DNA of 64,000 nt from Xiphydria camelus (lineage: Eukaryota > Arthropoda > Insecta > Hymenoptera > Xiphydriidae), in NCBI GenBank assembly GCA_963678675.1, contig OY783195.1, forward strand, positions 28,817,385 to 28,881,384, read 5' to 3'. This document shows positions 48,801 through 61,400 of this stretch, in pieces. The translations under genes and the position numbers were made by a program. The first letter of the stretch is position 1. Every line of letters begins with the position of its first letter. Below the pieces are notes generated by a model, which saw only the letters and a list, made by a program, of their open reading frames with translations, was not told where the DNA came from and made no database searches.

Positions 48801-51800
48801 CTCTTCGAATAATGAACATTGCTATGCAAACCCCGCGCGTTCCACTTGAACCATTCACCCCGTTCGCCAAACACCAAGCGTTTCAAAGCGCATTTGCTTC
48901 TCACCCCCCCGTTGGTACAAAAATATGTATCATATACATACGACAGCGCACCCATGCCAATGCTGATAACGTACGATTTACTGTACAACGAGTAGCTTAT
49001 GGAACATACATATAAGGGTTGTTGGGTATAACGAGAAAGACGAAGATGGGGATATGTACAATGGAGATCAGTACAAGCGGTACGACAATAATCGGATGAG
49101 GATTTCTCTCCTGGAAAATTCGGGGAATGAAGATGACGAATTATGAGACATGCGACAAGCGACGTATACGCGAATTCGCGGTGCAACGATTAAGTTGCCA
49201 GGCACCACCCCCTACCCCAGACCAAACCCCCCCGTCGAACGAGGCAAAATGAGATGACGTACACGACAGTAACATGAGAGAATGTTAGTACGCAACGTAT
49301 AGCAGCAATTATGTATGTGGTGTTAAAGAGACAAAATAATTACTAAGGCATTCGTTTCAATAGAACGTTTATTTAGTAAGTTTCGGTCGTGCCGCGTACG
49401 ATGCATGTCTTCATTTCGATTGATCGCGAGGCGCGAGTAGTATGTACCGGATTCGGCCAAGTAATGAGAGCTGATCATGCGCGCGATTTTTATTACTCCG
49501 AAATTTTTCAATCGGCATCACGAATATTTTCAAATATGCAGACTTCTCGTTGGGACGATTCTCGTGGGAATAGATGCCGAGGCAACTGAGGAAACGCTAT
49601 CGTTTCATCGGCCGAAAATTCGAGCACGTTATTCCCGCGAGCTACATTCCTCTCAAGAGCCTCTGCACGTGCGTACGCTGCTCCTCGAATGTTTCGAAAA
49701 ACCCCTCGCACAAAATTGCGTTCGATACGTACGACGGAATGGACTTGGAGACCCGCGCGCGTGACCCAACTTGGACGCGTTTTCCGATCGATATGCCTGC
49801 GGTACACAGTACGCGCCAACCAGCGTAAACGAGACATGTCGGCGTAACGCGACACGCACCTACAATTGTATGGATACATTGGTAGACACTGATGTAATAC
49901 GTCTCTCCGGTAGATTACCTGCGGATTCCGTCACTTACGATTACTTATTATCCGACCACTGCACTCGCAGCTCTTTAATACGTTTGGCTCGACAGTGGAA
50001 AAGCGATGTATAACGCGCCCCGACATTATACAGGGATATATTATTTGCGGTCTCGCATCACCTTAGCAATTATTTTGTCCCCTCGTATCAATTAAATCCT
50101 ACGACCGGGTAACTAGCTAAATCTTATTACAGGATCGTCAATTGTTCCAATAACAAGCACACGAGCACTATGCCATTCTGTCGAATTTCTTACTAGTCTA
50201 ACTTTTTCTCATCCTGACGGGGAACCCGCGTTTTGCGAGTTTCACACGGGCGCTGCTGGATCAAATTCCGGATGAGAAAATAGCTCGACGATCGTATAGT
50301 GTATGACGTAGAGATAAAACAGGTACGACGTCGGTCTCCCGAGGGTGTTTTGATAAAGTCTTACTACTACCACTTTCTATTTTTGATTTTCTTCCGTTCT
50401 CTCTTTTGTTCCAGCTGATCTCCTCATTAAATTCAATCTCCCACTCCCCATCATTATTGCCTTACTACCGATAATACCAGTACCAAATGACTATCACGAC
50501 TTTCCCTATACTCGTTCGCAACACAGACAACAACGCGTATATTCGAACGGTTCCCTCCCTGTGATCGGATCAAAACAGTTACCACTTGATTTCGTCTTCG
50601 ACCGCGCGTCGGGACACACGATATACGTCGATCGTAGAATCGCGAGATGGACAAGGACACTTTACGAGTACGTATACAAAGCGTGCAGCTACAGAGGCAA
50701 GTAATTTTGCAGCAGAGAGCGCGCTCCTCTCGGTAAGACAAACCGTCTCGAAGATGTTATCAGGCGGAAATAGAAGATATACGCGAAAGACGACGCGTCT
50801 CTCCGAGAAGAAGGTAAAGAAATACAAAAATAAAATCTCTCCCCTCCCTCGATCAAAGAATCTTGATTCGACGAGAAAAAAACAAAATAATACAACTAAC
50901 TTTCCTCCCCATCTTTTCCCCTCGCCGCGTAATATACTCCGCATTCGCGCGGAAGCTCGCTCACTAATCTTCTTTTTCATTTTCAAACACGCACGGCACT
51001 CACTCGATATATGTATCAACTACGACTCCGATCACCGGGGAGTCTTGGCTCTAAATATTCTCTTAGCTCGTACGCCTACCACCTAACTTGACGATAAAAT
51101 CCCATGAGGCTTCCTCTTACAATAACGATAAAACAATACATTGCGTTACGGTATATAGAGCGATATAATATAGAATATATAACACACGGGCGCATCGAAG
51201 CTACTTTAGAGATGTATCGCGTATGTACACACACGAAAACCGACCGACCTGGGATCTCGAAGACCCGCCGTATAAGTATAGAAACACGCGAGCGGTTGCT
51301 CTTAATTTCATATACAGGCCGACGTTAAAAGTTTGTCGGATCATTTGAAAACGAGGCCAGGAGATAGATCTTTCGAAAGAAGAGAAGATTCGTTGACAAT
51401 GATAGCGAAGCTATGCTGTGACAACGACGACAATAAAAAGCGGCGAAGAAATAACGTGAAAAAGGCACGATAAATTGTAACACTCTTCTCCTGGCACTGC
51501 CAATCTATTTAACACTTCGATATAATATAGTTTTAAACATTTTTCAAGAACCTACTCGGAAATCTAATACCAGAAAAATAACGGACACAATCCCGTTTAC
51601 ACACCGCATGTGGTCAAGTAGTATACGAAAATGCTACAACTTTATCAATAAGCCCGCGGAAGCGAGTACTTTTATCAGGCAATCGATAAATTTAAATAAC
51701 CACGATCCCTATTTCCGATTTGCGTACCCCGTGATTAAAGTCTAAAATTATTTAATTTATCTTTGCGTATCTCCATATACCGATTAACACTGTATATATG

Positions 51801-53950
51801 TACACTGAATATATATATGACGTATATTTAATAACACTTGCAATAAACTATATAAGTATCTGTCTATCTATATAACTTCTTTGCCTTTATCCATTCTCCT
51901 ATTTCATTCAGTCTTCCGCATACATTCGAACGATTCTTGATTTGCTTGTCTATCTATATAAAATTCTCGATTATATATGTGTATATCATACTTAGATATA
52001 TATTATTATATATATATAATATTTATCAAACCCTTCAATCGCCTTTAACAAGCTGCCTCTATCGAGGAAAAAAATATCTCTCGGAAACTATGACACTGGT
52101 TATCGGGCAAAAGGGTTGAGGTAAGGCGTAGATAGATAGTGATCACGTAGCAATTATTGGGTGAGTATTACCTACTACAGTGTTTGGACCGTAAGTAAAG
52201 AGTCAGGTAAGTATAAATGGCCTATGATGTAACCGAAAGATATACCAATAATAATTATATGTATAATTGGGTACCCTCGTCTCATCAAAATTGTACAAAA
52301 AAGGCAAGAGATTGCGGGCAGATTATTTTTTTCTCAATTTTTGTTTGTTCGTTAAGTATCGATATTCATCTACATCCTCTATTTTCGACATCTACTTCCC
52401 CCCGTGCAATGGAAGAAATCCTTCAAATTGTCATACTTACTAAAGATTGAGCATCGGTTTCAAACCATCCCTTCTAGACAACTTTTCTCTTAGTAGCCAC
52501 CATAGTACTGATAAAGTTTTGCTTTCGCGTCATTTGAGACAGGATCGTATAACGTCTCACGGTGTGAAACACTTTTTTCCAAAATTGAAATCACGGCTAT
52601 GGTGGATCGTTGTCTAGACAAATATTTGAATGTATAGATTATAAGAATAAATAAATATATTTTCGTTAGATTTAGTCGGAACTTCTCTCTTTTTAACTAC
52701 AAATTCTCTACTAGAAAACCTACGCCGAAATTGGACGTGCAGTCACTTCCAATTGAGTCTACAAAGATTAGACCGAACCCTAAGATCCTACTGTCTAAAA
52801 TTCGACCTATCTTCACTTATAGAATAAAAAAAGACAACTGCTTCAACCACCTAAAAGGCTGCTACCCATTCGTTCAGACGATTTAACGACCTAGATTATA
52901 CCAGCAACATTATAAATGCCACCACCCGGCAAATCATCCACTTTTGCTACCACAAAACGAAGCATTGCAACAGTTCATACCTCGATTGAGCTTCGACACG
53001 ATAAAATATTTCGTAAGAGAAAAAAAAACTCGCGTCTTGGCACTATCACTTTTCAGGAAATCACAGATTTATGATTAAAATCTGATTGTGTATAACAAAA
53101 AAACACTTGAAATCGGGTATATATGTACATACATTGTATTTTACATTAAAAAATATACAAGAAAGTTACAACCTTCCTTTGTTCAACTCTCAAGCCAGAG
53201 ATTGGTAAATTTAAAGAAAAGTACAACGCTTAAGAGAACTTAATGAAATTTCAAGGAATTACATCACATGTTGTAACGATACAATGAGGGAAACACGGAG
53301 GAAAAATGACTTATGAGTTGCGTTATAGGGATGATGTGAGTAGATGACATGTACCGGCGCGCGAATCTCAATTTCGACTCGTATTACCCAGAGTAGATAT
53401 CACGCGATGTCTGTATTATTCTTCGTTATATAGTAGAGATCCCGTTTATAATAGATTTATAATTAGCAGGAAGGTAGAGGGTGATCCATATAAACAGGTT
53501 CTACTATATTTCGCTAATTTTCCCCCTAACGAAAAGTATACTAGATTTAAATTCTCAAGTCCGAGCTCCCCGCATAAACGAACATTGATCAAAAATATTT
53601 AATCCGTAGAGCGCTAATAATTTAGTCTCGTTTAATCTAACATGATCCCTGATATTCTCCCGGTCCTTTCAGTGGGGGCATGCTTTAAACGTAATCATTT
53701 CGCAAAGGCAATTGTTGTAGTCATTATACATATGTAGAGTAAATATATGTATGTATAGACTGTGTAACTCGTAATAAAAGTCGATTCAATTCAATATACC
53801 TACATAATTTTTTGTATATCTTACAAAAATCTTTCTTCACTGCCAATAAACTATACACATCTTTAATCACAATAGCGATTATTTGTAATATTCCAAGAGT
53901 AAACATTTTTCTCAATGTTTTAAACTTTATCGAACTGCACTAACGTAAAA
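48801..53950. other. Intergenic, AT-rich, no gene recognised
   Basis: No convincing frame on either strand. TATATA-rich stretches lie at about 51780-52030. The short inverted pair TTTTTCTCATCC / GGATGAGAAAAT lies near 50204 and 50268. Possibly part of long 3' UTRs of the convergent neighbours or a non-coding RNA. Confidence 0.35.
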
Positions 53951-55041
53951 TTTGGAAACTTGAACAACGGCACCACACGAATGACGATGTAACGATATTC
54001 AAAGAAACAAGGGAAAAAAATAATAGTTTTATGGAACGAACAAGAGCAAATTATTAAGTAAAAAGAAAACGATTCTATTTTTCAGAAGATACTGAATGTA
54101 GAAATGAAGTAAGTCTTTTATGTGTATAAAAAAAGCTCTGTCGCGGAAGTCTGTTATATTTTCAAAAAAATCCTTATCGTCCTGTGGGCCAACATATAAA
54201 TAGTTAGCATTCTCTTTCAACACTCTTTTTCATAAATATAGATTTGCAAATCTTAATTTTAATATCAAAATATTTTCGTCTATAGTACAGGTAGTAGGAA
54301 CTGTTGCAACGTGGGAACAAATAGCGAACGACTTGCCGGTGCTATTAAATGAATATATACAATTTTGAACGTCAACAAATGTTACAGATTTCTCGTCATC
54401 AACGATTACTGTTAACGTTGAGAAGAGGTCACGGAAAAGTAAACGTTGGAAGAATGAAGCATCGGGTAAACCAGAAGCGTAGTAAAAAACTTGCCTGATG
54501 ACATAGGACTCACGGAATATCATATTCCAATAGCGTCGTGAGGAAAAGAAAATTCACGAGCTATATATTAAAGAAAAAAAGTAAATCTAACCGATCTTGC
54601 GAATTGTCTCTCCCACGACTTGTCGGCAATAGTGGCAGTAATAATTCCACCGATAAACTGCAAGTCTCAATTGCAGTAGCTGCAACAATTTCGATGTTAA
54701 CGACGGTAGCGGTTGTACGGTCCAATTCAATTTCAGAATCTACCTTTCTTCCCTCTAATTTATTCGGCATCAACACTGCAGCTTCGACTTTCCACGACTA
54801 AAACTGCCCTGACACCGCGTGCATGATAATATCACGCGATCCAGCAAAGTTCCATTCTGAACCCTCGGAAGTGCTACTACACCGATGCCCACCATTCTAC
54901 CCACCAAGAAAACGCGAGATGCGTGAAGTATGAGCAAATGCTTGGAAAACGATTTCGACGGAAAATCGAGATCGGGATGCTACAGTTAACGAATTCGTTA
55001 ACGAGGAAGAGATGAGTGCAGACGTGGGTGAGTGAACGGAG
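53951..55041 (-). other. CycT: Probable cyclin T 3' UTR
   Basis: Downstream of the cyclin T stop on its strand. AATAAA on the minus strand at 54764-54759 is a candidate poly(A) signal about 280 nt after the stop. Short minus-strand frames at 54561-54776, 54230-54523 and 54029-54223 look ordinary in codon use but match nothing known to me, and a plus frame overlaps the first of them. Confidence 0.4.
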
Positions 55042-55279
55042 CTACTCGGGGGGCGGAGGTGGAGGTGGTGAATTCGGTGGAGGACCGCTCGGAAGAGGGG
55101 GCGGCGGAGCATTCCTCTTTACGCGTTCCGACGACGAGGGCGGTGGCGGCCGCGCCTCATTTTGTCGATCATTTTGTTGCCGAAGATTGGGAGGTAAGAA
55201 AGGTGGGGGCATGGACGTATCTATGACACCGTCGGACGTCATTATCACGTTACCGGTGGGGTACAGAGAAAACTGCTGC

Positions 55280-55311
<32 letters not shown>

Positions 55312-58300
55312 ATAGTAGACGGCAGGATCGTACATGTAGCCTGGATGGTTGAACATCGTAGGTGGCGGATAATTCGCGAAGAAGTAGGGATCAGACTGCG
55401 ATTGGGCTGCCTGATGGACTCGCGAATAGGAGACGTCACGGGGAGGGGGCCGTATAGATTGATTAGGGTTCGCAGGCTTGTGACTATTGTAGGGATCCTG
55501 CTCGCGATTGGTCGGGTGTTGGTAATAATTATTACGTAGCGCTTGACCGTAGGTTGGGGGTGGTGGAGCGCGCGCGGAATACTGACGCCCCCCTCTCCCG
55601 CCTCCACGTACCTTGTTATTACTGCTCGAATTATAGTGCCGGCCGTTTTGACGTTCCCCGGACCGCTGTTGATTGGTGTAGTTGGTGGTGCCGCTGTTGC
55701 TGTTGTTGCCTCCGCCAGCGACGCCACCTCCTTGCGAGTGCTTTTTGCTGGGCGGTCCGGCGATCGCAGGACTGTCGGTCGCGTCACGCTCCCGTTCCCT
55801 CTTGCGACTATCGTTGACGATGAGGTCACCGGTAACGCTGCTCCGCGAGATCGCATCGGTGCGAATTTTGATCTTCAGCGGTGCCTGCACGACTGGCTGG
55901 GCCATCGGACCAGAAACGCTATCGGCTGCCTTCAATCGCTCCTTGGGAATCTTAATTTTGAGACCCGTACCTTGAGGAGACTTATTCTTAACCTCCGCCG
56001 CGCTCGCCCCGGTAGCACCTGGTACAGCCGCCTCCGTGCTCAGCGTGATCTTCTCTTTGGGAATTGTGATCTTGAGCGAACCCACACCCGGCATGTGCTC
56101 TCCGCCCGTTTCTTTGAGCCTCAGCTTCTCCTTGTCCTTGTGCTTGTGCTTGTGTTTATCCTTAGCCTTTTCCTTGTCTTTGTGTTTGTGCTTCTCCTTC
56201 TTCTTCTTTTTCTCGCTTTTATGGTGCTCGGATTTTTTCTCCGTACTACCAACCAGCGGAACTACCAACGGCGCCGAAACGACCGTTTGATCGGTGATTT
56301 CGCAAGGCCCTGGCAAGGGTGCCGCGTTCAGCGCGCTTATGTCGACGGTGGAGGGGACCAGTGCCGCTTCGCTGACTCCCGGTAACGATGTGGATTGCGA
56401 CGACACGGATAACAGTGGATCTTGCTTAATTGGTTCTACTAATTGCTGATGGATTTGTTCAGAGTACGTGGGCTTCTGCACGCTCAGACCGAACTGGTGC
56501 ATACCTTGAAGCAGAGAGGGCATCGGCGCTAGCGGTTCCTGCAACAGAGCACTTATGCTTTGCGCGGATTTCATCGGCGACAAATTATCTTTCTTGATCT
56601 CCACAATCGGCACTTCGTGCAAGGAAAATTCCTGTTTGATGCCCTCTAATTTAACGTTGTTCTCTTGATGAGACAGCAATAACTTGTCGACGTTCGAGTC
56701 CAGTCCGTTTGTCGAAGGAGCCCCGAGCTCTTGCACCACAATGTTCATCTGTGACGTTGCCTCAGGCTGTAAGGGTTTTATCAATTCGGAGGGTTTGAGG
56801 TCATTAACGATCGAGGCGCTTCTACCGTTCGAAGAAGTCACGTCTCTGATGGGTTGAATCAACTCTGGTACTCTGCCCAGCATCTTTATCGTCTCGAAAT
56901 TGGACAGATCCTCCGTCTTCATTCTAACTTTCTGCTCCGCGTCGTTCGTATTACTCATTCGATGCTTTTTATGGGACGGCGCGATGATGTCACTGGCACT
57001 TCGTTTCACTTGAGAAGATTCCTGCTGCTGCGCTACACCGGGAGGACTTGAAAAAGGCATCACTAGGTTCAAATTCGTCGACGGATCCGGCAGACGCTCC
57101 TGCTTTAACTTCGCCACCGCCAGAGGTGGCGTCTTTTGTTTCGACTTCACCCTTTGCGAGTGAGATTCTCGAGGAGCCGGTGTCTTCTCGGGACTGAACA
57201 AGGACCTGTGTTTCCCAGGCGGCGTTTGAAGTAGGCCCTGTTGTAAACCGGAGGATGTCCTGTCAATCTCGTCGTGCCGCATCCTTTTTTCAGTCTTCAA
57301 CTCTTCCGCGTTGCTCAATGGTTGGGAGTTGCCATTGTTCATAGTGTCCTTGAGAATTTGTGATACTGTTCCGTGCGTGGAGAGTTGGTTCGGCAGGAGT
57401 TTCACGGTCGCCGTTGCCTTTTGAACGCCTTGCGAAGTAGCCGAAACAGGAATTTCCGGGGCGTATCCGCTACGACTCGCGAATGGCATTTTAAGCTCGT
57501 TCGCATTGACGGACGAATTGTTCTGCTGCTTATCCTGTTGGCTGAACTTTGCGTGATGAGGCTGCTTCAACATCCCGGCGATGTTCTCTTCCTTCTGAAT
57601 CTCCAGGCGCGGTTTCGGTGGTGGCAATGGTTTCTCGATGAGCTTTCTGACTTCCTCGCTCCTTTGTTCCAGCGAGTCCGGCTTCCGTTGACGCTCCGCC
57701 CTCGATGGATCCGGATACTTGCCATAGAGTTTCTGCATCGAGTCTACGTCTTTTCGGTGGTCCGGAGGTTTATGTCTGGGATCGTAGGCTCTCTTGTCGT
57801 GCGGCTTGCAATCTGTAGCGTTTAATCTGTGTACATTGTGATTATTGTTGCTGAGCTTCTCTGGAGGATTATTGTGGGGCGTTGGTTCTTGCAATAAATT
57901 CGTGTCCACTCTACTCGTTGAAGAGTCGATCAGGGAATTAACATCTACTACGTTAGCGTCTTTCGACAAATGCGTCGGGTGGCTGTGGGAATACATAGTG
58001 CCGCCGCTGGTGCCGCTACTCGAGTTGTATTCACGCGGCACTCTCTGTCTGTTCGGATCGCGATTCGGATCTCTAATTTCGGATCTTTGACTACTGCCGG
58101 AATGCCTCTGCGGTACCATTTGGCCCATCTTCACGTCTGGTCGGTGGTGATGGTTGTGATGTAAAGCATTCTTCTGCCCGGAGGAGAGCGGGTGTTTGCC
58201 CGGTGCCCCCACGGCGGATGCGCCCGATTTGTGGTGATGGGAATGGTGCTTGTTAAGGTCAGGTAGGTGATTCTGTACAGTCGCGGAAGAGGTGACGGAT

Positions 58301-58485
58301 TTTTCTCTCTCCAATCGCTCTCTCTCCTTCTTCTCCCTATACTCTCGGTAATCGACGGGCGGCCTCAGAGGCAGAGAAGATGATAGTTTCTTCTCCTCCT
58401 GCTTGTCCGAATGGTGTAGACGCAACGATTGGAAGGTTGGACCTCCATCGTTCGCGGGAGATTGAACTTTGCGTGGTTCCGTGTC
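55042..58485 (-). CDS. CycT: CycT exon 7: long disordered tail
   Basis: 1147 residues after the acceptor TTTATGGATCAACAG (an in-frame ATG lies 12 nt upstream inside the intron). In order: HHSHHHKSG His-rich start, a proline/Ser/Gln-rich middle, [20 protein letters not shown], three LKIKIP-type motifs, [19 protein letters not shown], a [10 protein letters not shown] run after AVYY, and a C-terminus of proline runs (PPPPPPPE) before TAG. The His-rich part may contact polymerase, as in vertebrate cyclin T1; that is family inference. Confidence 0.93.
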
Positions 58486-61400
58486 CTGTTGATCCATAAA
58501 GAAATACCCTTGTTTTTTCCAATGACGTAATGGTAACGTAGCACGTTCAACAATGATGCTCGATAAAATTGCTCTACAAATTGGGGAAGGGAGATCTTAT
58601 CAGTGCTAATACTCACAAAGGGCGAATTTGGTAAACTGGGATGGCTGAGGCTCGGGCTTTGATTCGCTGAAATACTCATGATCTTTCGCTTCAGTCTAGA
58701 CGGGCACTTGTCAAATATGTGAAGGAACTCCCCAGTGAGTTGCTGTAGCTGTTCAGACGTTACCGTCCTGTCGACATACCAGAACCAGTGCTTTCCCTCG
58801 TTGCTCTGAGGTATCTGAAAAAGACAACATACTCTCCTCGCTATCCTATTCTGTTACAGCTACTAGAATTTCGCACGACAAAAATGAGCGATCGCTCACC
58901 TCCCAATTGGACCATTTGCATGCCAAGTGTATACAGAAGCAGGCAACTACCGTGGGTTTATACTGCAAACACATCGTCGTCAAGTGTAAACTGAAAAGAA
59001 AAAGGAATTCTTCAACCCGAGACGAACAAACGGAGACAGATTTTAACATAACCTTCGTTTCCTATTTATTATTGCGACCAGTAATGAACACAAAGCGTCC
59101 GAGAGAACGTATCGTTTGCCGTTTTTGCTTAGCATCTGATCGAAGATGCGTTGGTGGAACCGAGTGCTGGAGTCCACGTAAAGCGCCACAAACGATATTT
59201 CTTAAAATGCGTGGTACTTTGTTTCAAACGTAGTCGCATTCCTTTAATACGAGTCGCTTCTTAGCAATAACAGGGGGGATATAGGTATAGTCGGTACGAT
59301 ATTTGTTGAGCCAAAATTCCCAGAAACGATAAAGCTGTATTCTCGGAACGCAACGGTCTGACGCTTTGCAAACAGTGGCGTATCTTCAAATTTAAATTCC
59401 TTTTTTTTCTTTTTCGCCTCCATTGATTTCTTTTAATAAGAAATTAAACTGAAAATTCACAGGACGATACACTCACAAAGAAACACGCTACGTATAAATC
59501 GACTACAAAGCACAGTATGCAAATAATTCTAACTGCAATCTGCTACGGTGAACGCTGCGCCGCCAATGTCTCCAACTCGGGTGCCAAATGGGGATAATTC
59601 CAAGAAAGTGGCGCAGCAGACTTCTAGGAATTTCGACTCAACAAATATCGTACCGACTGTATAACACGCACCATTCCTACGACTATACCTCAGTTAACCT
59701 ACGTACTTTCACGCCGTGAGACACGTTAAATTTGCGTTAAATTAAGATCGTCAATACTTGTTACGTTTCAAGCAAAGGAAAAGGCATTGATCGAAACACG
59801 ACCTACTGTGTAATACAACATAAAATGATCTGTCGTGAATAATATTCCATTTACCTTTAATCCAGTAATCCTCATTGTGAACTTAGCTTACGAAATACAA
59901 CTTCGTTTCTCTTTGGTATACGTTCTCTTTAGAATCAGACATGAACGCGACTGTAACGCAACATTCCTCCCGACATTCTCGTATCCAAAAACAAAACAGG
60001 TAGATTTGCGCGTGAAATAATCCCCGCGTGTTATACTGGAACGTGGTACGTGTTTTGGAAATTCAATCAATTCTACGACGTTGGACTCAACTTACCACTA
60101 CCTTTCGATTGTTTCTGGATTGTTGCGTTAACGTATTGGAGCACTTACGACAACAAAAATAGGAGAAGCTCTCCTTTGAAATGCAGGCAAACGAAGTATG
60201 TATCGTAGACTGTAACGCAATGATGGAATTAAATTCGTCGATCATTTTTATACGTTACCTTGGTAAGAGTGTAAAAATATTAGTAGAATATTCAGTTACG
60301 TTCTTTTCACAGATTTTAACTATAAGAGAAAAAAGTCGCTAGGTCGGAATGTTGCGCCAGTAGCCGCTGCCTGGTCTTATAATAGAGATACGACCCAGGT
60401 GGCATCAATTTGACCAGAAGACAGCTAAGGGTAAGAGATAATAGGATATAGTGTGTAGCCACCTGTTAGATGCCATGAAGTATGAAGTCTGGGCTAAGTC
60501 CTTGCTCGCTGTAACAAAACCCAACGCGGTAATTCCACGGACTTCATCGGCAAGTGATCCTCTTTTGCCAAGCAGCACGTCAACTTACCCTTAACCAGGT
60601 GACAACACCTGACGACGTGTGTGTGGGGATGATCAATGGCAACGTCGAACCCCAATGTTTGCAGCAAGACATTTTCATTGAACACTAAGTCCTGAGCCTG
60701 CTCGAGGTATGCCTGCAAGCACAAGGAATCGTACGATGTTATGGCATAAGCGATTTCATAATTGGTTTTTGCAGGTTGATCGTACAGTCCTCAAAGACAT
60801 GCTTAAAATCGCACGTGCAGACTTACCTCCGACTTAGTGTCAGGTGGGTTCTGATCTCTGTAAAGACACAGATGCGAAACTTTGATGACGTGTTCCAATT
60901 TTCGCGGCTGCTCCTCGACCTTTGCGGCCAGGAAGAGAGCAGCCGAGGCGATCGAGTTCCTGTGGAACTGCGACAACGAGTGGAACACGTAGAATCGGTG
61001 CATGTACACTATCGCCGTGTTGATGCATAGTTGCGTACTAAAGTGATTCAGTTAAGGAATCCATGATTGAGATTACAATGGCCATTGACTTTGTAACAGT
61101 CGATAGCCTACATTTTGTTTTCAATGTGCTAATTGATACAGGTAATTATAGCGCTTCATTTACAGCACACAGTCTATCAGTTCCTATAGCTCAAATTGCT
61201 CGGAGAATTATGGACGAGAAAGAACGATGGAGGGGAAAAAAGGATGTAAGTGAAAGTGGAAGAGAAAACGATCGTCCGGACGAAAGGACGCGTTGAACGT
61301 AAACAGATTCACAACAACGCTCGTGCGCAGGTGCAAGACAAGAGCACATTTTACGAAAAATACTTCAAATATTGCCAAATTTAGTTTCTAACGTTCTAAG

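Noticed and set aside
50200..50285. Inverted TTTTTCTCATCC / GGATGAGAAAAT pair
   Set aside because: Arms of only about 12 bp with a long unpaired middle, no better than expected by chance.
55543..56385. 280-codon plus-strand frame opposite cyclin T
   Set aside because: It is the antisense shadow of the CycT exon 7 frame, with Leu/Val runs arising from Lys/His codons on the real strand.
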